A DNA stretch of 41,705 bases from Deltaproteobacteria bacterium (GTDB lineage: Bacteria > Desulfobacterota > Syntrophia > Syntrophales > JAFGHS01). How positions within the stretch are numbered: position 1 is the stretch's first letter; each line of letters starts with the position of its first letter. The stretch lies in assembly GCA_016928025.1 (NCBI GenBank), contig JAFGLN010000066.1:1-41705 (forward strand). The letters run 5' to 3'. The translations under genes and the position numbers were made by a program. Under the pieces are notes generated by a model. The model had not been told where the DNA came from. It worked only from the letters and a program-made list of their open reading frames with translations, and ran no database searches. This document shows, piece by piece, positions 16,848-25,505 of this stretch.

Positions 16848-17546
16848 ATGAAGATTAACCATTTGCATCGTTGGAACTGCAATTACCAGGAAGCGGTGGT
16901 TATCCAGAATGCACTCCGCAACAAATTAATATTGCAGGACCAGGATTTACCCATGCCGATCCGGACCATTGCGGGCGCCGACATATCGTATGCCAAAGGA
17001 AGCAATATCTTTTTCGCGGCGGCGATATTACTGGACTACCAATCCATGTCCGTCATCGAAGACTGCACCCACATCGTGGAATCAACCTTTCCTTACGTAC
17101 CGGGCTTCCTCAGTTTCAGGGAAGGACCCGCCCTTCTTGCCGCATTTGCCAAACTTCGAAATAAACCCGATGCGGTCATGTTCGACGGCCAGGGCATCGC
17201 TCATCCGCGCGGCATTGGTCTCGCCTCTCATATGGGGTTATTTCTCGATATTCCCGCCATTGGATGCGCAAAAACCCGTCTTTGCGGCACCCATGAAACC
17301 GTTGAAAATGAAAAGGGCCGATTCACACTTCTGCATTTCAACAACAGCGTCTGTGGGGCCGTGGTAAAAACAAAGCATAATGTTAAACCGGTTTTCATTT
17401 CACAAGGACATAAAATCAGCCTGCCCTCCGCCATCGACATTGCACTGTCGTGCTGCCGAGGCTATCGTCTTCCGGAGCCTGTCAGGAAGGCGCATCTGCT
17501 GGTCAATAAAATTCGAATGAACTATTTCAAGACAGACGCAGATTAA
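16848..17546 (+). CDS. nfi: Endonuclease V (deoxyinosine 3'-endonuclease)
   Basis: This 232-residue DNA repair nuclease nicks DNA one nucleotide 3' to deoxyinosine. The catalytic residues fit the family: D45 in AGADISYAKG, Y83 in the strand-separating motif FPYVPGFLSFRE, E92 in the same motif, and D113 in DGQGIAHPRGIGLASHMG with H128. It is a stand-alone gene. Its last 4 bases overlap the end of the convergent metH gene. Confidence 0.93.
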   Translation: MKINHLHRWNCNYQEAVVIQNALRNKLILQDQDLPMPIRTIAGADISYAKGSNIFFAAAILLDYQSMSVIEDCTHIVESTFPYVPGFLSFREGPALLAAFAKLRNKPDAVMFDGQGIAHPRGIGLASHMGLFLDIPAIGCAKTRLCGTHETVENEKGRFTLLHFNNSVCGAVVKTKHNVKPVFISQGHKISLPSAIDIALSCCRGYRLPEPVRKAHLLVNKIRMNYFKTDAD

Positions 17547-20026
17547 GCGGATTTGATTAACTTCTCGACGGTTTTCACCGCGGATACCCCATCCTGCGCG
17601 TAAGCCGCGCCGATAGACCGTGCATAGGCGTCCGTCACAACGGCTCCGCCGACCATAAACTTCAGTTTAAGGCCTTCTTTGGCCGCCAGTCCTATTACGT
17701 CTTTCATGTTGACCATGGTCGTGGTCATAAGTGCCGAAAGACCAACGACATCGGGGCGTAATTCTTTTGATTTTTCGATAATGCTCTCCGGCTTAACGTC
17801 TTTGCCAAGATCGATGACTCGATATCCCTGGTTTTGCAGCAAAAGGACGACAATATTTTTGCCGATGTCATGAATGTCTCCCTTGACCGTCGCCATCAGT
17901 ACCGACCCTTTTACCTTTTTTGTTACTTTTGTTGTTTTCAACATGGGCTCCAGGTACGCAAGGCCCTTTTTCATGGCCTCTGCGCTGGCGATCAACTGCG
18001 GTAGGTAGTATATCTTTTTTTCAAACAGCCCGCCGACATGAATAATTGCAGGAATCATCATGCTGTCGACGATATGCGAAGCTTCTTCGCCCGCCGCCAG
18101 TCTTTCTTTCAGTATTTCAACAATCCTGTCCCGGTTTCCTTCAATAACAGCTTGATGAACGCTGTCCTCTGAGGTGGTAATTTTTATCTCAGCGGCGCTT
18201 ACCTTAACCGGAGGTTTTTCCGACGGTCCTTTCATCGGCTTCGGTTCCGGAGGTAGATCTGAAAAATGGGCGATATAAGTCGTTGCGTTTTTATCCTTCC
18301 CCAGCAGGACATCACCCGCTACTTTCATATGAATCAATTTTTCACTGCCGGGGTTGGCAATCGCCATGGTTAATCCTGCGGTTTGAGTCATCGAGAAAAA
18401 AGCGGCGTTCATCCATTCCCTCTCCGGCATACCAAAAGAAACATTGGACAGCCCGACAATTGACCGACAGTTAAAAACGTCAGTATACCACTGGATGGTT
18501 TTGATCGTTTCCACCGCCGCCTGTGAATTGGACGCCACGGTCATGACCAGACCATCGGCCACAATATCCTCTTTGGTGAAGCCGTACCGGTGGGCTTTTT
18601 TGAAAACATCCTTCACGATCTCTATGCGTCGAGCCGCAGTCTCCGGTACCTCGCCGTCCGTCAAAGGCAGGAGAATAAACATGGCGCCGTATTTGGCCGC
18701 CAGGGGCAAGAGTTTTTTGACTTTTTCCTGCTCGCCGGAAATGGAATTGATCAAGGCCCGGCCCGGATAAAAACGCAGGGCCGCCTCAATCGTCTCGATC
18801 TTTGATGAATCGACAACGAGCGGAAGCTTTGAGACCGTGGCCAGCACGCGGATAATATCTTCTATTTTCCTGACCTCGTCAATTCCGGGGACGCCCACAT
18901 TGACATCCAGAAGCTCGGCGCCGCTCTGCTCCTGCTCACGAGCCATCTGGCGCACAAGGGTCATGCTGCCGTCAAGAAGCTCCTGCTGCAGGCGCTTTTT
19001 CCCCGTCGGATTGAGTCGCTCACCGACGATCGTCAAAGGATTTTCTTTTTCGAATATTTTATGGCCCCAGGCCGAGCTGACGGCACTGATGGATTTTCTT
19101 TCCACCGCCGACGGTTTGATACCCGAGAGAGATCGTTTTAACCGGCGAATAAATTCAGGCGTCGTTCCGCAACAGCCGCCGATGATATTGGCGCCGGCCG
19201 CCGCCAGTTTCGGACCGAATGAAGCAAAGCTCCTGGCATCCATGTCAAATATCGTTTGGTTGCCTTCCAGTCGCGGCATTCCCGCGTTGGGCTTCACAAC
19301 CAGGGGAACCTTCGCATAGGGCTTTATCGCCGCAATGATCGCGACCATGTCTTCAGGTCCGGTAGAGCAATTGCAGCCCACGGCATCGGCGCCCAAACTC
19401 TGAAGGGTAATGAGCGCCGTCAATGGATCCGTCCCATTTAAGGTTCTTCCTTCTTTTTCATAGGTCATGGTGACCAGGGTAAAATAGGGCGCCGTTTCTT
19501 TCACGGCCAGAAGAGCCGCCCGGGTCTCCTGAATATCGATCATCGTTTCAATGACAAAAAGGTCGACGCCGCCTTCGATCAAACCCTGCACCTGTTCTTT
19601 ATAAATATCAACGGCTTCTTCAAATGCCAGGGGACCGAAAGGATCGACAAAAAGACCGGTCGAACTGATGTCGCCGGCCACCAGGGTATCTTTGCCGACG
19701 GCCTTCTTTGCCAGGCGCGCCAGCTTTTTGTTCATTTCCCGTACATTGGTCAAACCGTACTCCGCCAGCTTTATTCGATTGCCTCCGAACGTGGCGGTGT
19801 AAACCACATCAGCCCCCGCCTTTTTGTAAGCGGTATGGATATCGCTGACGGCTTCCGGATGTTCCAGACACCACAGCTCCGGGCAGACACCGACCGGCAT
19901 GCCTTTTTTCTGCAGTTCCGTTCCCATGGCGCCATCCAGGATCATGACTTTTGTTCCCAAAGCACCGTCGAGCAGCAGAATCTTTTCCTTTAACATGGCC
20001 TTGATTGTTTGTTTCTTGTTCATCAT
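17543..20026 (-). CDS. metH: Cobalamin-dependent methionine synthase, core without activation domain
   Basis: This roughly 827-residue protein transfers the methyl group of 5-methyl-tetrahydrofolate to homocysteine through cobalamin. Domain order: homocysteine-binding (about 1-310, zinc cysteines in VGCNCSTGPED and IGGCCGTTPEF), pterin-binding (about 325-590, from NPLTIVGERLNPTGKK), and B12 cap plus cobalamin-binding (about 620-827, DIHDIGKN holds the axial histidine). The C-terminal SAM-binding reactivation domain of long MetH is absent; a separate upstream gene probably supplies it. The N-terminus has the loop motif twice: ILLLDGALGTKV then MILDGAMGTEL. The start at 20026 is chosen because GGAG (20033-20036) lies 6 nt upstream; an ATG at 20038 is possible. 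Confidence 0.93.
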   Translation of the reverse strand: MMNKKQTIKAMLKEKILLLDGALGTKVMILDGAMGTELQKKGMPVGVCPELWCLEHPEAVSDIHTAYKKAGADVVYTATFGGNRIKLAEYGLTNVREMNKKLARLAKKAVGKDTLVAGDISSTGLFVDPFGPLAFEEAVDIYKEQVQGLIEGGVDLFVIETMIDIQETRAALLAVKETAPYFTLVTMTYEKEGRTLNGTDPLTALITLQSLGADAVGCNCSTGPEDMVAIIAAIKPYAKVPLVVKPNAGMPRLEGNQTIFDMDARSFASFGPKLAAAGANIIGGCCGTTPEFIRRLKRSLSGIKPSAVERKSISAVSSAWGHKIFEKENPLTIVGERLNPTGKKRLQQELLDGSMTLVRQMAREQEQSGAELLDVNVGVPGIDEVRKIEDIIRVLATVSKLPLVVDSSKIETIEAALRFYPGRALINSISGEQEKVKKLLPLAAKYGAMFILLPLTDGEVPETAARRIEIVKDVFKKAHRYGFTKEDIVADGLVMTVASNSQAAVETIKTIQWYTDVFNCRSIVGLSNVSFGMPEREWMNAAFFSMTQTAGLTMAIANPGSEKLIHMKVAGDVLLGKDKNATTYIAHFSDLPPEPKPMKGPSEKPPVKVSAAEIKITTSEDSVHQAVIEGNRDRIVEILKERLAAGEEASHIVDSMMIPAIIHVGGLFEKKIYYLPQLIASAEAMKKGLAYLEPMLKTTKVTKKVKGSVLMATVKGDIHDIGKNIVVLLLQNQGYRVIDLGKDVKPESIIEKSKELRPDVVGLSALMTTTMVNMKDVIGLAAKEGLKLKFMVGGAVVTDAYARSIGAAYAQDGVSAVKTVEKLIKSA

Positions 20027-20037
20027 TAAGGACTCCA

Positions 20038-20658
20038 TTATCCGATGATCCCGGCGATGGCCGTCACGGATTTTTCGGGAATTAACATGCAGCTTTCCGT
20101 TATCGAAACACCAATTTTTTCCAGATTTAAAATCTTATGGATCACGACCTGATCCGTTAATGGAAAATCACCATAGCCGGCAGAAAACCGGCTTTGGGTC
20201 ACCGTTCTGTTTTCCCTGCGCAGCAACTGATTAAAATAAGCTACAATCCAGTCTAATGCGGCATCGACCATTTCGCTGGCTGTTGCATCCAGGACAACAC
20301 CACGTGTTACATTACTGCCGGTCGTATCTTTTCTAATCGCCTCCATGATATCGTTTCCCGCCGTCGCGGCCATTATGAGAACTTCCGTGCTTTTCGACAA
20401 GAAAGTCGACAACTTGCGGCTATGGAACGTCACGCCATTTTCCAGTCGTATATCCACGGCCGACCTTTCCGCAATCGGCAAATGCAAGGCCGTACCCATT
20501 AGATGGATTATAGACTGGGCGTCTTCTACATATTTTTGTATTTCGGTGGTCTGTGCGGGCGTTACTTGGGTGACGCCCGTCTTATAACCCAGCCTTCGGT
20601 ATATCATTTTCTCCGGGAGGGGGATCACAATAGGATCAAACGTAACGATCTTTTTCAT
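20038..20658 (-). CDS. MetH reactivation-domain-like protein
   Basis: This 206-residue protein resembles a stand-alone vitamin B12-dependent methionine synthase activation domain. The region from VIMAATAGN through SEMVDAALDWI and the segments RFSAGYGDFPL and CMLIPEKSVTAIAGI fit the family core. The activation domain binds S-adenosylmethionine and remethylates oxidised cobalamin in MetH. Its gene overlaps leuD by ATGA and directly abuts metH, which itself lacks this domain, so the two probably form a split enzyme. The family is recognised by segments rather than by a complete motif, and the function by context. Confidence 0.8.
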   Translation of the reverse strand: MKKIVTFDPIVIPLPEKMIYRRLGYKTGVTQVTPAQTTEIQKYVEDAQSIIHLMGTALHLPIAERSAVDIRLENGVTFHSRKLSTFLSKSTEVLIMAATAGNDIMEAIRKDTTGSNVTRGVVLDATASEMVDAALDWIVAYFNQLLRRENRTVTQSRFSAGYGDFPLTDQVVIHKILNLEKIGVSITESCMLIPEKSVTAIAGIIG

Positions 20659-21152
20659 GCCTTTTTCTTTAAGGCCAGGTGCTTCATCAATCCGCCGTCT
20701 TTGATGAGTTCCTGCATAAAAGATGGAATAGGATTAATGGACAGTTTTTCTTTTTGATCATCGTCAATGACAATATCACCTTTATCTCCATCGACTTCAA
20801 TGACGGAACCTTCGGAAACCTTATCCCATAATTTCTGAGATTCGAAAATGGCCAACCCCATATTGAAGGCGTTTCTGTAGAATATACGGGCAAAGCTCTT
20901 CGCCACAACACAGGCGATGCCGGCTTCTTTAATGGCGATCGGGGCATGTTCACGGGAAGAACCGCAGCCGAAATTGTCACCGGCCACGATAATATCTCCC
21001 CGACTGATCTTTTGAACAAAATCCGGGACAATGTCCTCCATTAGATGGGATGCGAGGATCCTGGGATCGGAGGTGTTGAGATAACGTGCCGCAATAATGG
21101 CGTCCGTATCGATATTATCGCCGAATTTCCAGATTCTTCCTTTAAAAAACAT
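20655..21152 (-). CDS. leuD: 3-isopropylmalate dehydratase small subunit
   Basis: This 165-residue small (swivel-domain) subunit of the isopropylmalate isomerase/homoaconitase family begins [23 protein letters not shown]. The YLNTSDP segment is the substrate-specificity loop, and [11 protein letters not shown] is the family active-site motif. With LeuC it isomerises 2- to 3-isopropylmalate in leucine synthesis. The short length fits the archaeal/anaerobe subtype, so related substrates such as citramalate cannot be excluded. It lies 70 nt downstream of leuC and overlaps the MetH-activation gene by 4 nt. Confidence 0.92.
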   Translation of the reverse strand: MFFKGRIWKFGDNIDTDAIIAARYLNTSDPRILASHLMEDIVPDFVQKISRGDIIVAGDNFGCGSSREHAPIAIKEAGIACVVAKSFARIFYRNAFNMGLAIFESQKLWDKVSEGSVIEVDGDKGDIVIDDDQKEKLSINPIPSFMQELIKDGGLMKHLALKKKA

Positions 21153-21222
21153 TTCGATACCCCTCCCTCAATTTTTACCTTGAACTTCTATTCTTGACCC
21201 TTGTTCCTTGCCTCATGTGCCG

Positions 21223-22479
21223 CTATTTTAATTCCCCCGGTCCACCAATTCTCCCTAAAACCGCCGAGGCCGCGGCAATAACGGGACTGGCCAGGTAGAC
21301 CTCGCTGCCCGTATGCCCCATGCGTCCGATGAAGTTTCTATTGGTCGTGCTGACGCAACGCTCCCCATCGGCCAGGATACCCATGTAGCCGCCCAGGCAG
21401 GGTCCGCAGGTCGGTGTACTGATCACGGCCTTGGCATCCAGGAATATATCAAAAAGACCTTCCTGCATCGCCGTCCGATAAATCTCCGGCGTCGCCGGAA
21501 TAATAATGAGCCGCACATAAGGCGCAACCTTACGGTTTTTTAAAATGGCAGCGGCGGCGCGCAGGTCCTCGATACGTCCGTTTGTACAGGACCCGATGAC
21601 GGCCTGATCGATTTTGATATTTCCCACCTGGCTGATCCCCCGCGCATTCGACGGTAAATGGGGAAATGAGACTTGGGGCTCTATTTTCGATACATCGATT
21701 TCAATGACCTTTACATAAACGGCATCGGTATCGGACTGATGGAATTGATACGGCTTTTTTGCCCGGCCTTTGACGTATTCGGTCGTTGTTTCGTCAGGAG
21801 CGAAGATACCGTTTTTGGCGCCGGCCTCGATGGCCATGTTACAGATCGTCAATCGATCGGCCATGGTCAAGTCTTTGACCGTTTCTCCGGTAAATTCCAG
21901 AGCTTTGTAAAGGGCGCCGTCTACGCCGATCATACCGATCAGATAAAGGATCAAATCCTTACCCGAAACCCATTGATTAGGTTTTCCGGAAAAAACGATT
22001 TTGATGGATTCGGGGACTTTGAACCACGCTTCGCCCGACAGCATGGCCGCCGCCAGATCCGTGCTTCCGGAACCCGTGGCAAAAGCGCCCAACGCACCAT
22101 AGGTGCAGGTATGGCTATCGGCGCCGATAACCACGTCACCCGGCAAAACAATGCCCTGCTCGGGCAGGAGGGCATGTTCGATGCCGCATTCCCCTACTTC
22201 GTAATAGTGGGTAAGGTTCTGTTCTATGGCAAACTCTTTCATCATCTTGCATTGTTCGGCGGCGCTGATATCCTTGTTGGGCGCAAAATGATCGGGCAGG
22301 AGGACCACCTTATCCTTGTCGAAGACTCTTTCCCCGCCGGCCTTCCGAAACTCATCTATTGCGATAGGAGCCGTAATGTCATTCCCCAGAGCTATATCCA
22401 CACGGGCATTGATCAGCATCCCGGGATGCACCTCCTTCAAGTCCGTATGGGCGCAGAGTATCTTTTCCGTAATCGTCAT
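21223..22479 (-). CDS. leuC: 3-isopropylmalate dehydratase large subunit
   Basis: This 418-residue large subunit belongs to the shorter archaeal/anaerobe LeuC subtype (the E. coli type is about 466 residues). Iron-sulfur ligands are visible in VIGSCTNGR and [10 protein letters not shown], and substrate-binding segments in [25 protein letters not shown]. It forms the [4Fe-4S] isomerase with LeuD. The start at 22479 is chosen by family length; a GGAGAGG motif lies about 10 nt upstream. A 20-residue upstream extension looks non-homologous. It is the first gene of the leuC-leuD-metH activation-metH unit. Confidence 0.93.
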   Translation of the reverse strand: MTITEKILCAHTDLKEVHPGMLINARVDIALGNDITAPIAIDEFRKAGGERVFDKDKVVLLPDHFAPNKDISAAEQCKMMKEFAIEQNLTHYYEVGECGIEHALLPEQGIVLPGDVVIGADSHTCTYGALGAFATGSGSTDLAAAMLSGEAWFKVPESIKIVFSGKPNQWVSGKDLILYLIGMIGVDGALYKALEFTGETVKDLTMADRLTICNMAIEAGAKNGIFAPDETTTEYVKGRAKKPYQFHQSDTDAVYVKVIEIDVSKIEPQVSFPHLPSNARGISQVGNIKIDQAVIGSCTNGRIEDLRAAAAILKNRKVAPYVRLIIIPATPEIYRTAMQEGLFDIFLDAKAVISTPTCGPCLGGYMGILADGERCVSTTNRNFIGRMGHTGSEVYLASPVIAAASAVLGRIGGPGELK

Positions 22480-22571
22480 TCCCACGTTGCCTCTCCTGTG
22501 TGATGTTTTATGTGGTTCACTTATAACAGAACGCCGCATTATTCAACTTTAAGTTTAGATGCCCCCCTACC

Positions 22572-22612
22572 TTGACAATTAAGGAAATTTCATGTTAGAC
22601 AAACTCTAACAT
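22572..22612 (+). promoter_or_regulatory. Candidate promoter with overlapping perfect palindrome
   Basis: A consensus TTGACA (22572-22577) is followed after 17 nt by TTAGAC (22595-22600). This overlaps the perfect inverted repeat ATGTTAGA-CAAAC-TCTAACAT (22592-22612). It lies between leuC (minus) and the secreted-protein gene (plus). The position fits an operator that blocks a plus-strand promoter, but the -10 is poor. Confidence 0.4.
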
Positions 22613-22697
22613 CATAATCGATGATTTTTCCGGTCTGCACGCAAAATTTTTCGCATGCCTGCCTCCCATTTGGCTTGGTTAGAAGGAGGTTTCTCAA

Positions 22698-24581
22698 ATG
22701 CCCGCTCATAACCCTCAAAATCCACGCCAACCCGTTATCATTGTTTTTTCAACAATCTTTTTTTTCATTCTCATTATGATGATCGGTATTCCCGCCTGGG
22801 CGGAAGAAACATCCGAAGACGCCTTGTGGAACGGCGAGCTGTGGGGTTCCGTCCAATCCATACCCGACCAGGTTGCCCCCGAGGGGGAAATAACCATAAC
22901 CGCCACAATTCATGACGGATCTCCAACACCCCGGTGGGAATGCTGGATCGATGAGCTCACATCCGAGGAACGATGTATGGCCTGTGGAACCTATGCCGTC
23001 ACCATCTCCGGCTGGGACGATTCATTGACGGATGATTTGCGCCTGTACGATATTATCGATTATGGCCCCGATGCCGGTTCCGAGATTCAAATCACCCTTG
23101 TCGGGGACGGTGAAGACAGCACGACCGCACCCTCTATCAAATGGACAGCTGTTACCGCCGACTGGCCTGAACCAGGGACCGAAAATCCACCGCCGCCCAA
23201 TACCTTCAGGAGCGGCGATACGTTCTGGATCAAACTGCAGGCCCGGCCTTCCTGGCCCGGATGGTACAATGCCTCCGGTGTAAGCCGGAAGATAACCGCT
23301 TCCTTCGAAGGCACCAGCCCGCACGTATGGTCTGATGATGCTTTCATTTATGGTGCCGCCCCACTGGCCAAGGTCAAGATCGATTTCAATCCCGAATCGT
23401 TTGATATTTTTGCCACCGCCGGAGACACCCAGGACCTGACTTTCTTCACCTATGATGAGAACTCCGGCAAACCCCTGAAGCACTATCCTGTTTTACTGAG
23501 CGCAACGAAAGGCGCTATCGAGCCCCTTGGTACGGGAAACGAAACCATGACCTATCAGGACAGCCAACAGGAAGGACTGGTCGTCTACACCGACAACCTG
23601 GGCTACGGATACATCAGGTATCAGGCCGAAGACGCTCTCGTCACGGCCACCATCTCCGCCGAAGCCTGGTATTGGGGGCATATCGATTCCCCCCCGATGT
23701 ACGGCCGGGTAGAAGCCCATTATCAACCCCTGCTGAACGTCGCCATGGAGCCCCTCGATTCCACCATCCCCCTGGGCACTTTCTTCCCCGTTCAAATACA
23801 GATCGAGAATGTTTCCTCTTGGGATCTTACCGACGTCACACTGAACGGATTCGGTCTCTACGGTACCGGCGACGCCGAACTGATCAGTGGAACCGCACCA
23901 ATCAGTATCGGAAACCTGGCCGCCGGCCAGACAACGGCATCCTATGAATATATCTATCAGGCCACCGACGAAGGCAATTTTTCCCTCTATGGATACGTCG
24001 GCGCTACCAACGACTCTTATGATGAAACTTACAGTTACTCAAAGGGGTCTCTTTCCACGATCACTCCCGGCCTTGACGTCACCGTCGATCTGCCGATGGA
24101 ATCCCCGCTCCAGGACCAGACGTTTACCCTGACCGTTCAGGTAATCAACAACAGTTCGCAGAACCTGGAGACTGTTTATCCGATGGTGACCGCCGTTTAC
24201 ACAAGCTTCCCCGGCGGACCCTCGTTAATCAGCGGGCCCGATCCCTCCTCTGTTTCGATTTTGAATCCCGGCGCTGAGACTGTCTTTACCTATCAATACA
24301 AAGCCTCCCGCACCGGCGAAATTTTTTTCCGAATCTACGCCGAGGGTAAAACGGCATCCGGCAACCGTATCGTTTCCGAAACGGTCCGCACCGACAACAT
24401 GACGGTCACAGAAAATACTCTGATCAGTATGGAATCCGTGATTGCCATCTTAAAGATTGTCGCCGGCATAACGCCTTCGGGTGATTTTGACGATCTGGAT
24501 GTGGTCAAGGACGGTGTTGTCGGCATGCCGGATGCCATCCGATCGTTGCAGTGTGTCGGTGAATTGGCTACCTGCCGCTAG
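22698..24581 (+). CDS. Secreted Ig-like/CARDB-like repeat protein with dockerin-like C-terminus
   Basis: This is a 627-residue protein of unknown function. An N-terminal signal peptide (hydrophobic about 13-34, ending PAWA-EE) indicates export. The body is beta-rich. Two related segments near 345-450 and 455-560 (LLNVAMEPLDSTIPLGTFFPVQIQIENVS and, later, LDVTVDLPMESPLQDQTFTLTVQVINN) look like CARDB or Ig-like adhesion repeats. The C-terminus (ILKIVAGITPSGDFDDLD then KDGVVGMPDAIRSLQ) resembles an EF-hand dockerin-type motif, which could bind calcium and a cohesin-like partner. A strong AGAAGGAGG site precedes the ATG. A cell-surface or extracellular role is inferred. Confidence 0.8.
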   Translation: MPAHNPQNPRQPVIIVFSTIFFFILIMMIGIPAWAEETSEDALWNGELWGSVQSIPDQVAPEGEITITATIHDGSPTPRWECWIDELTSEERCMACGTYAVTISGWDDSLTDDLRLYDIIDYGPDAGSEIQITLVGDGEDSTTAPSIKWTAVTADWPEPGTENPPPPNTFRSGDTFWIKLQARPSWPGWYNASGVSRKITASFEGTSPHVWSDDAFIYGAAPLAKVKIDFNPESFDIFATAGDTQDLTFFTYDENSGKPLKHYPVLLSATKGAIEPLGTGNETMTYQDSQQEGLVVYTDNLGYGYIRYQAEDALVTATISAEAWYWGHIDSPPMYGRVEAHYQPLLNVAMEPLDSTIPLGTFFPVQIQIENVSSWDLTDVTLNGFGLYGTGDAELISGTAPISIGNLAAGQTTASYEYIYQATDEGNFSLYGYVGATNDSYDETYSYSKGSLSTITPGLDVTVDLPMESPLQDQTFTLTVQVINNSSQNLETVYPMVTAVYTSFPGGPSLISGPDPSSVSILNPGAETVFTYQYKASRTGEIFFRIYAEGKTASGNRIVSETVRTDNMTVTENTLISMESVIAILKIVAGITPSGDFDDLDVVKDGVVGMPDAIRSLQCVGELATCR

Positions 24582-24640
24582 CCCCCTTGGATTCCTTGCA
24601 TCCTGGCTTTCACATGGGTACTCAAGTCGTTTCACAACGA

Positions 24641-24679
24641 AAAATCCCCGGCAGCACAGATCCATCCGCCGGGGATTTT
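24641..24679. terminator. Bidirectional Rho-independent terminator
   Basis: AAAATCCCCGGC (24641-24652) and GCCGGGGATTTT (24668-24679) pair perfectly over 12 bp with a 15-nt loop. A-rich and T-rich flanks on the two sides let it serve both the secreted-protein gene (plus) and the convergent Spy/ZraP-like gene (minus). Confidence 0.85.
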
Positions 24680-24703
24680 GAAGGAGGGTGATTAAAAGTT
24701 GGT

Positions 24704-25231
24704 TTACCGGTTGCCCCTCATGCCTCTGTCCGGACCAGGTTTGTAACCTCGACCGTAAAAACCGTCCGGACAACCATACGCACCATACCGGTCGTGATGG
24801 TGTCGATAGCCACGGTTTCTAAAAGATGTCTGAAGCTTTTCCTTCTGTTCCGGCGTCAGGATTTTCCCTACGGCAATCCTGAACTCCGTGGCTTTGTCCT
24901 GCATCTTGTCGCGGATGGTTCTGATCTCCTTCTGCAGAGCCAATATCTGTTCCTGATTCGGTTCCGTCTCCAGCCACATTAGTCTTAGATCGCCCCGCTT
25001 GGCGAACATCTCATCCTGAAGCGGTTTTATGTCCTTCAGGTGTTCTTTGCGAAGAGCGTTAATCGATGTGTTTTGTTCGTCCGTAAGATTAAGGTATTTC
25101 GAGATGCCGGGCCAGTCTCCACGGTCCTTAAGTCCACGTCCCGGCCCTCTGTTCCAGTCGAAGGCAAAGGCGGATGTCGCCAGGGTGGTCAGGAAGACGA
25201 CGCTCATTACGACCATGCTTATTTTTTTCAT
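24704..25231 (-). CDS. Spy/CpxP/ZraP-family periplasmic protein
   Basis: This 175-residue exported protein has a signal peptide (about 1-23, TSAFA-FD) and a helical body with two LTxxQ motifs (LNLTDEQ and ILTPEQ), the hallmark of the Spy/CpxP family. The C-terminal tail is rich in Gly, Tyr, His and Arg (RGYRHHHDRYGAYG), suited to metal binding. Spy and CpxP are envelope-stress chaperones; ZraP is a zinc-binding chaperone that feeds back on ZraSR. The gene is divergent from a kinase/sigma-54 activator pair and has its own sigma-54 promoter, matching the zraP-zraSR layout. The ZraP role is therefore favoured by context; the inducing signal is unknown. Confidence 0.87.
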   Translation of the reverse strand: MKKISMVVMSVVFLTTLATSAFAFDWNRGPGRGLKDRGDWPGISKYLNLTDEQNTSINALRKEHLKDIKPLQDEMFAKRGDLRLMWLETEPNQEQILALQKEIRTIRDKMQDKATEFRIAVGKILTPEQKEKLQTSFRNRGYRHHHDRYGAYGCPDGFYGRGYKPGPDRGMRGNR

Positions 25232-25273
25232 TGTTTAATTCTCCTTTCGGTTCTTCTCTTTTGCCCTGAGTAT

Positions 25274-25289
25274 TGCACCGGTCATGCCA
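25274..25289 (-). promoter_or_regulatory. Sigma-54 promoter of the Spy/ZraP-like gene
   Basis: On the minus strand TGGCATGACCGGTGCA matches TGGCAC-N5-TTGCA closely, with GG and GC 10 nt apart. Transcription would start near 25263, giving a leader of about 32 nt before the ATG at 25231. Confidence 0.7.
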
Positions 25290-25311
25290 CATAATCTATC
25301 TCTTTAATTAT

Positions 25312-25396
25312 ATGGATTATTATTCCATTCTCTTCTGTTGCGAACCTATTAATCCGATATGTTGTGGCTAAAAAATATCCGATATGGTATCCATAT
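25312..25396. promoter_or_regulatory. Upstream activator region with palindromes between ZraP-like and ZraS-like genes
   Basis: Two inverted repeats share TGG/CCA half-sites: ATGGA-N7-TCCAT (25312-25328) and ATATGG-N3-CCATAT (25382-25396, perfect). A direct repeat ATCCGATATG occurs at 25352-25361 and 25377-25386. They lie 25-120 bp upstream of the sigma-54 promoter, the usual place for NtrC-type activator sites. The response regulator at 27244 is the likely binder. Confidence 0.5.
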
Positions 25397-25505
25397 GGTT
25401 AATTAATAGTCATTACGGTATGCGTTCTTTTCAACAACGCATCACGAATGGACGGTCTTACCACTCAACCCGTCACTGGGCGCTTATTTTGCAGGAACGG
25501 CCCAT

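Noticed and set aside
21673..22503. 276-codon plus-strand open frame opposite leuC
   Set aside because: leuC is unambiguous on the minus strand; this is a long shadow frame without family features.
25478..25493. Plus-strand sigma-54-like match GGGCGCTTATTTTGCA before the kinase gene
   Set aside because: GG and GC spacing is correct, but the start site would fall at about 25504, two bases before the ATG and downstream of the AGGAA ribosome site. It would give a leaderless message, so it is probably coincidence.
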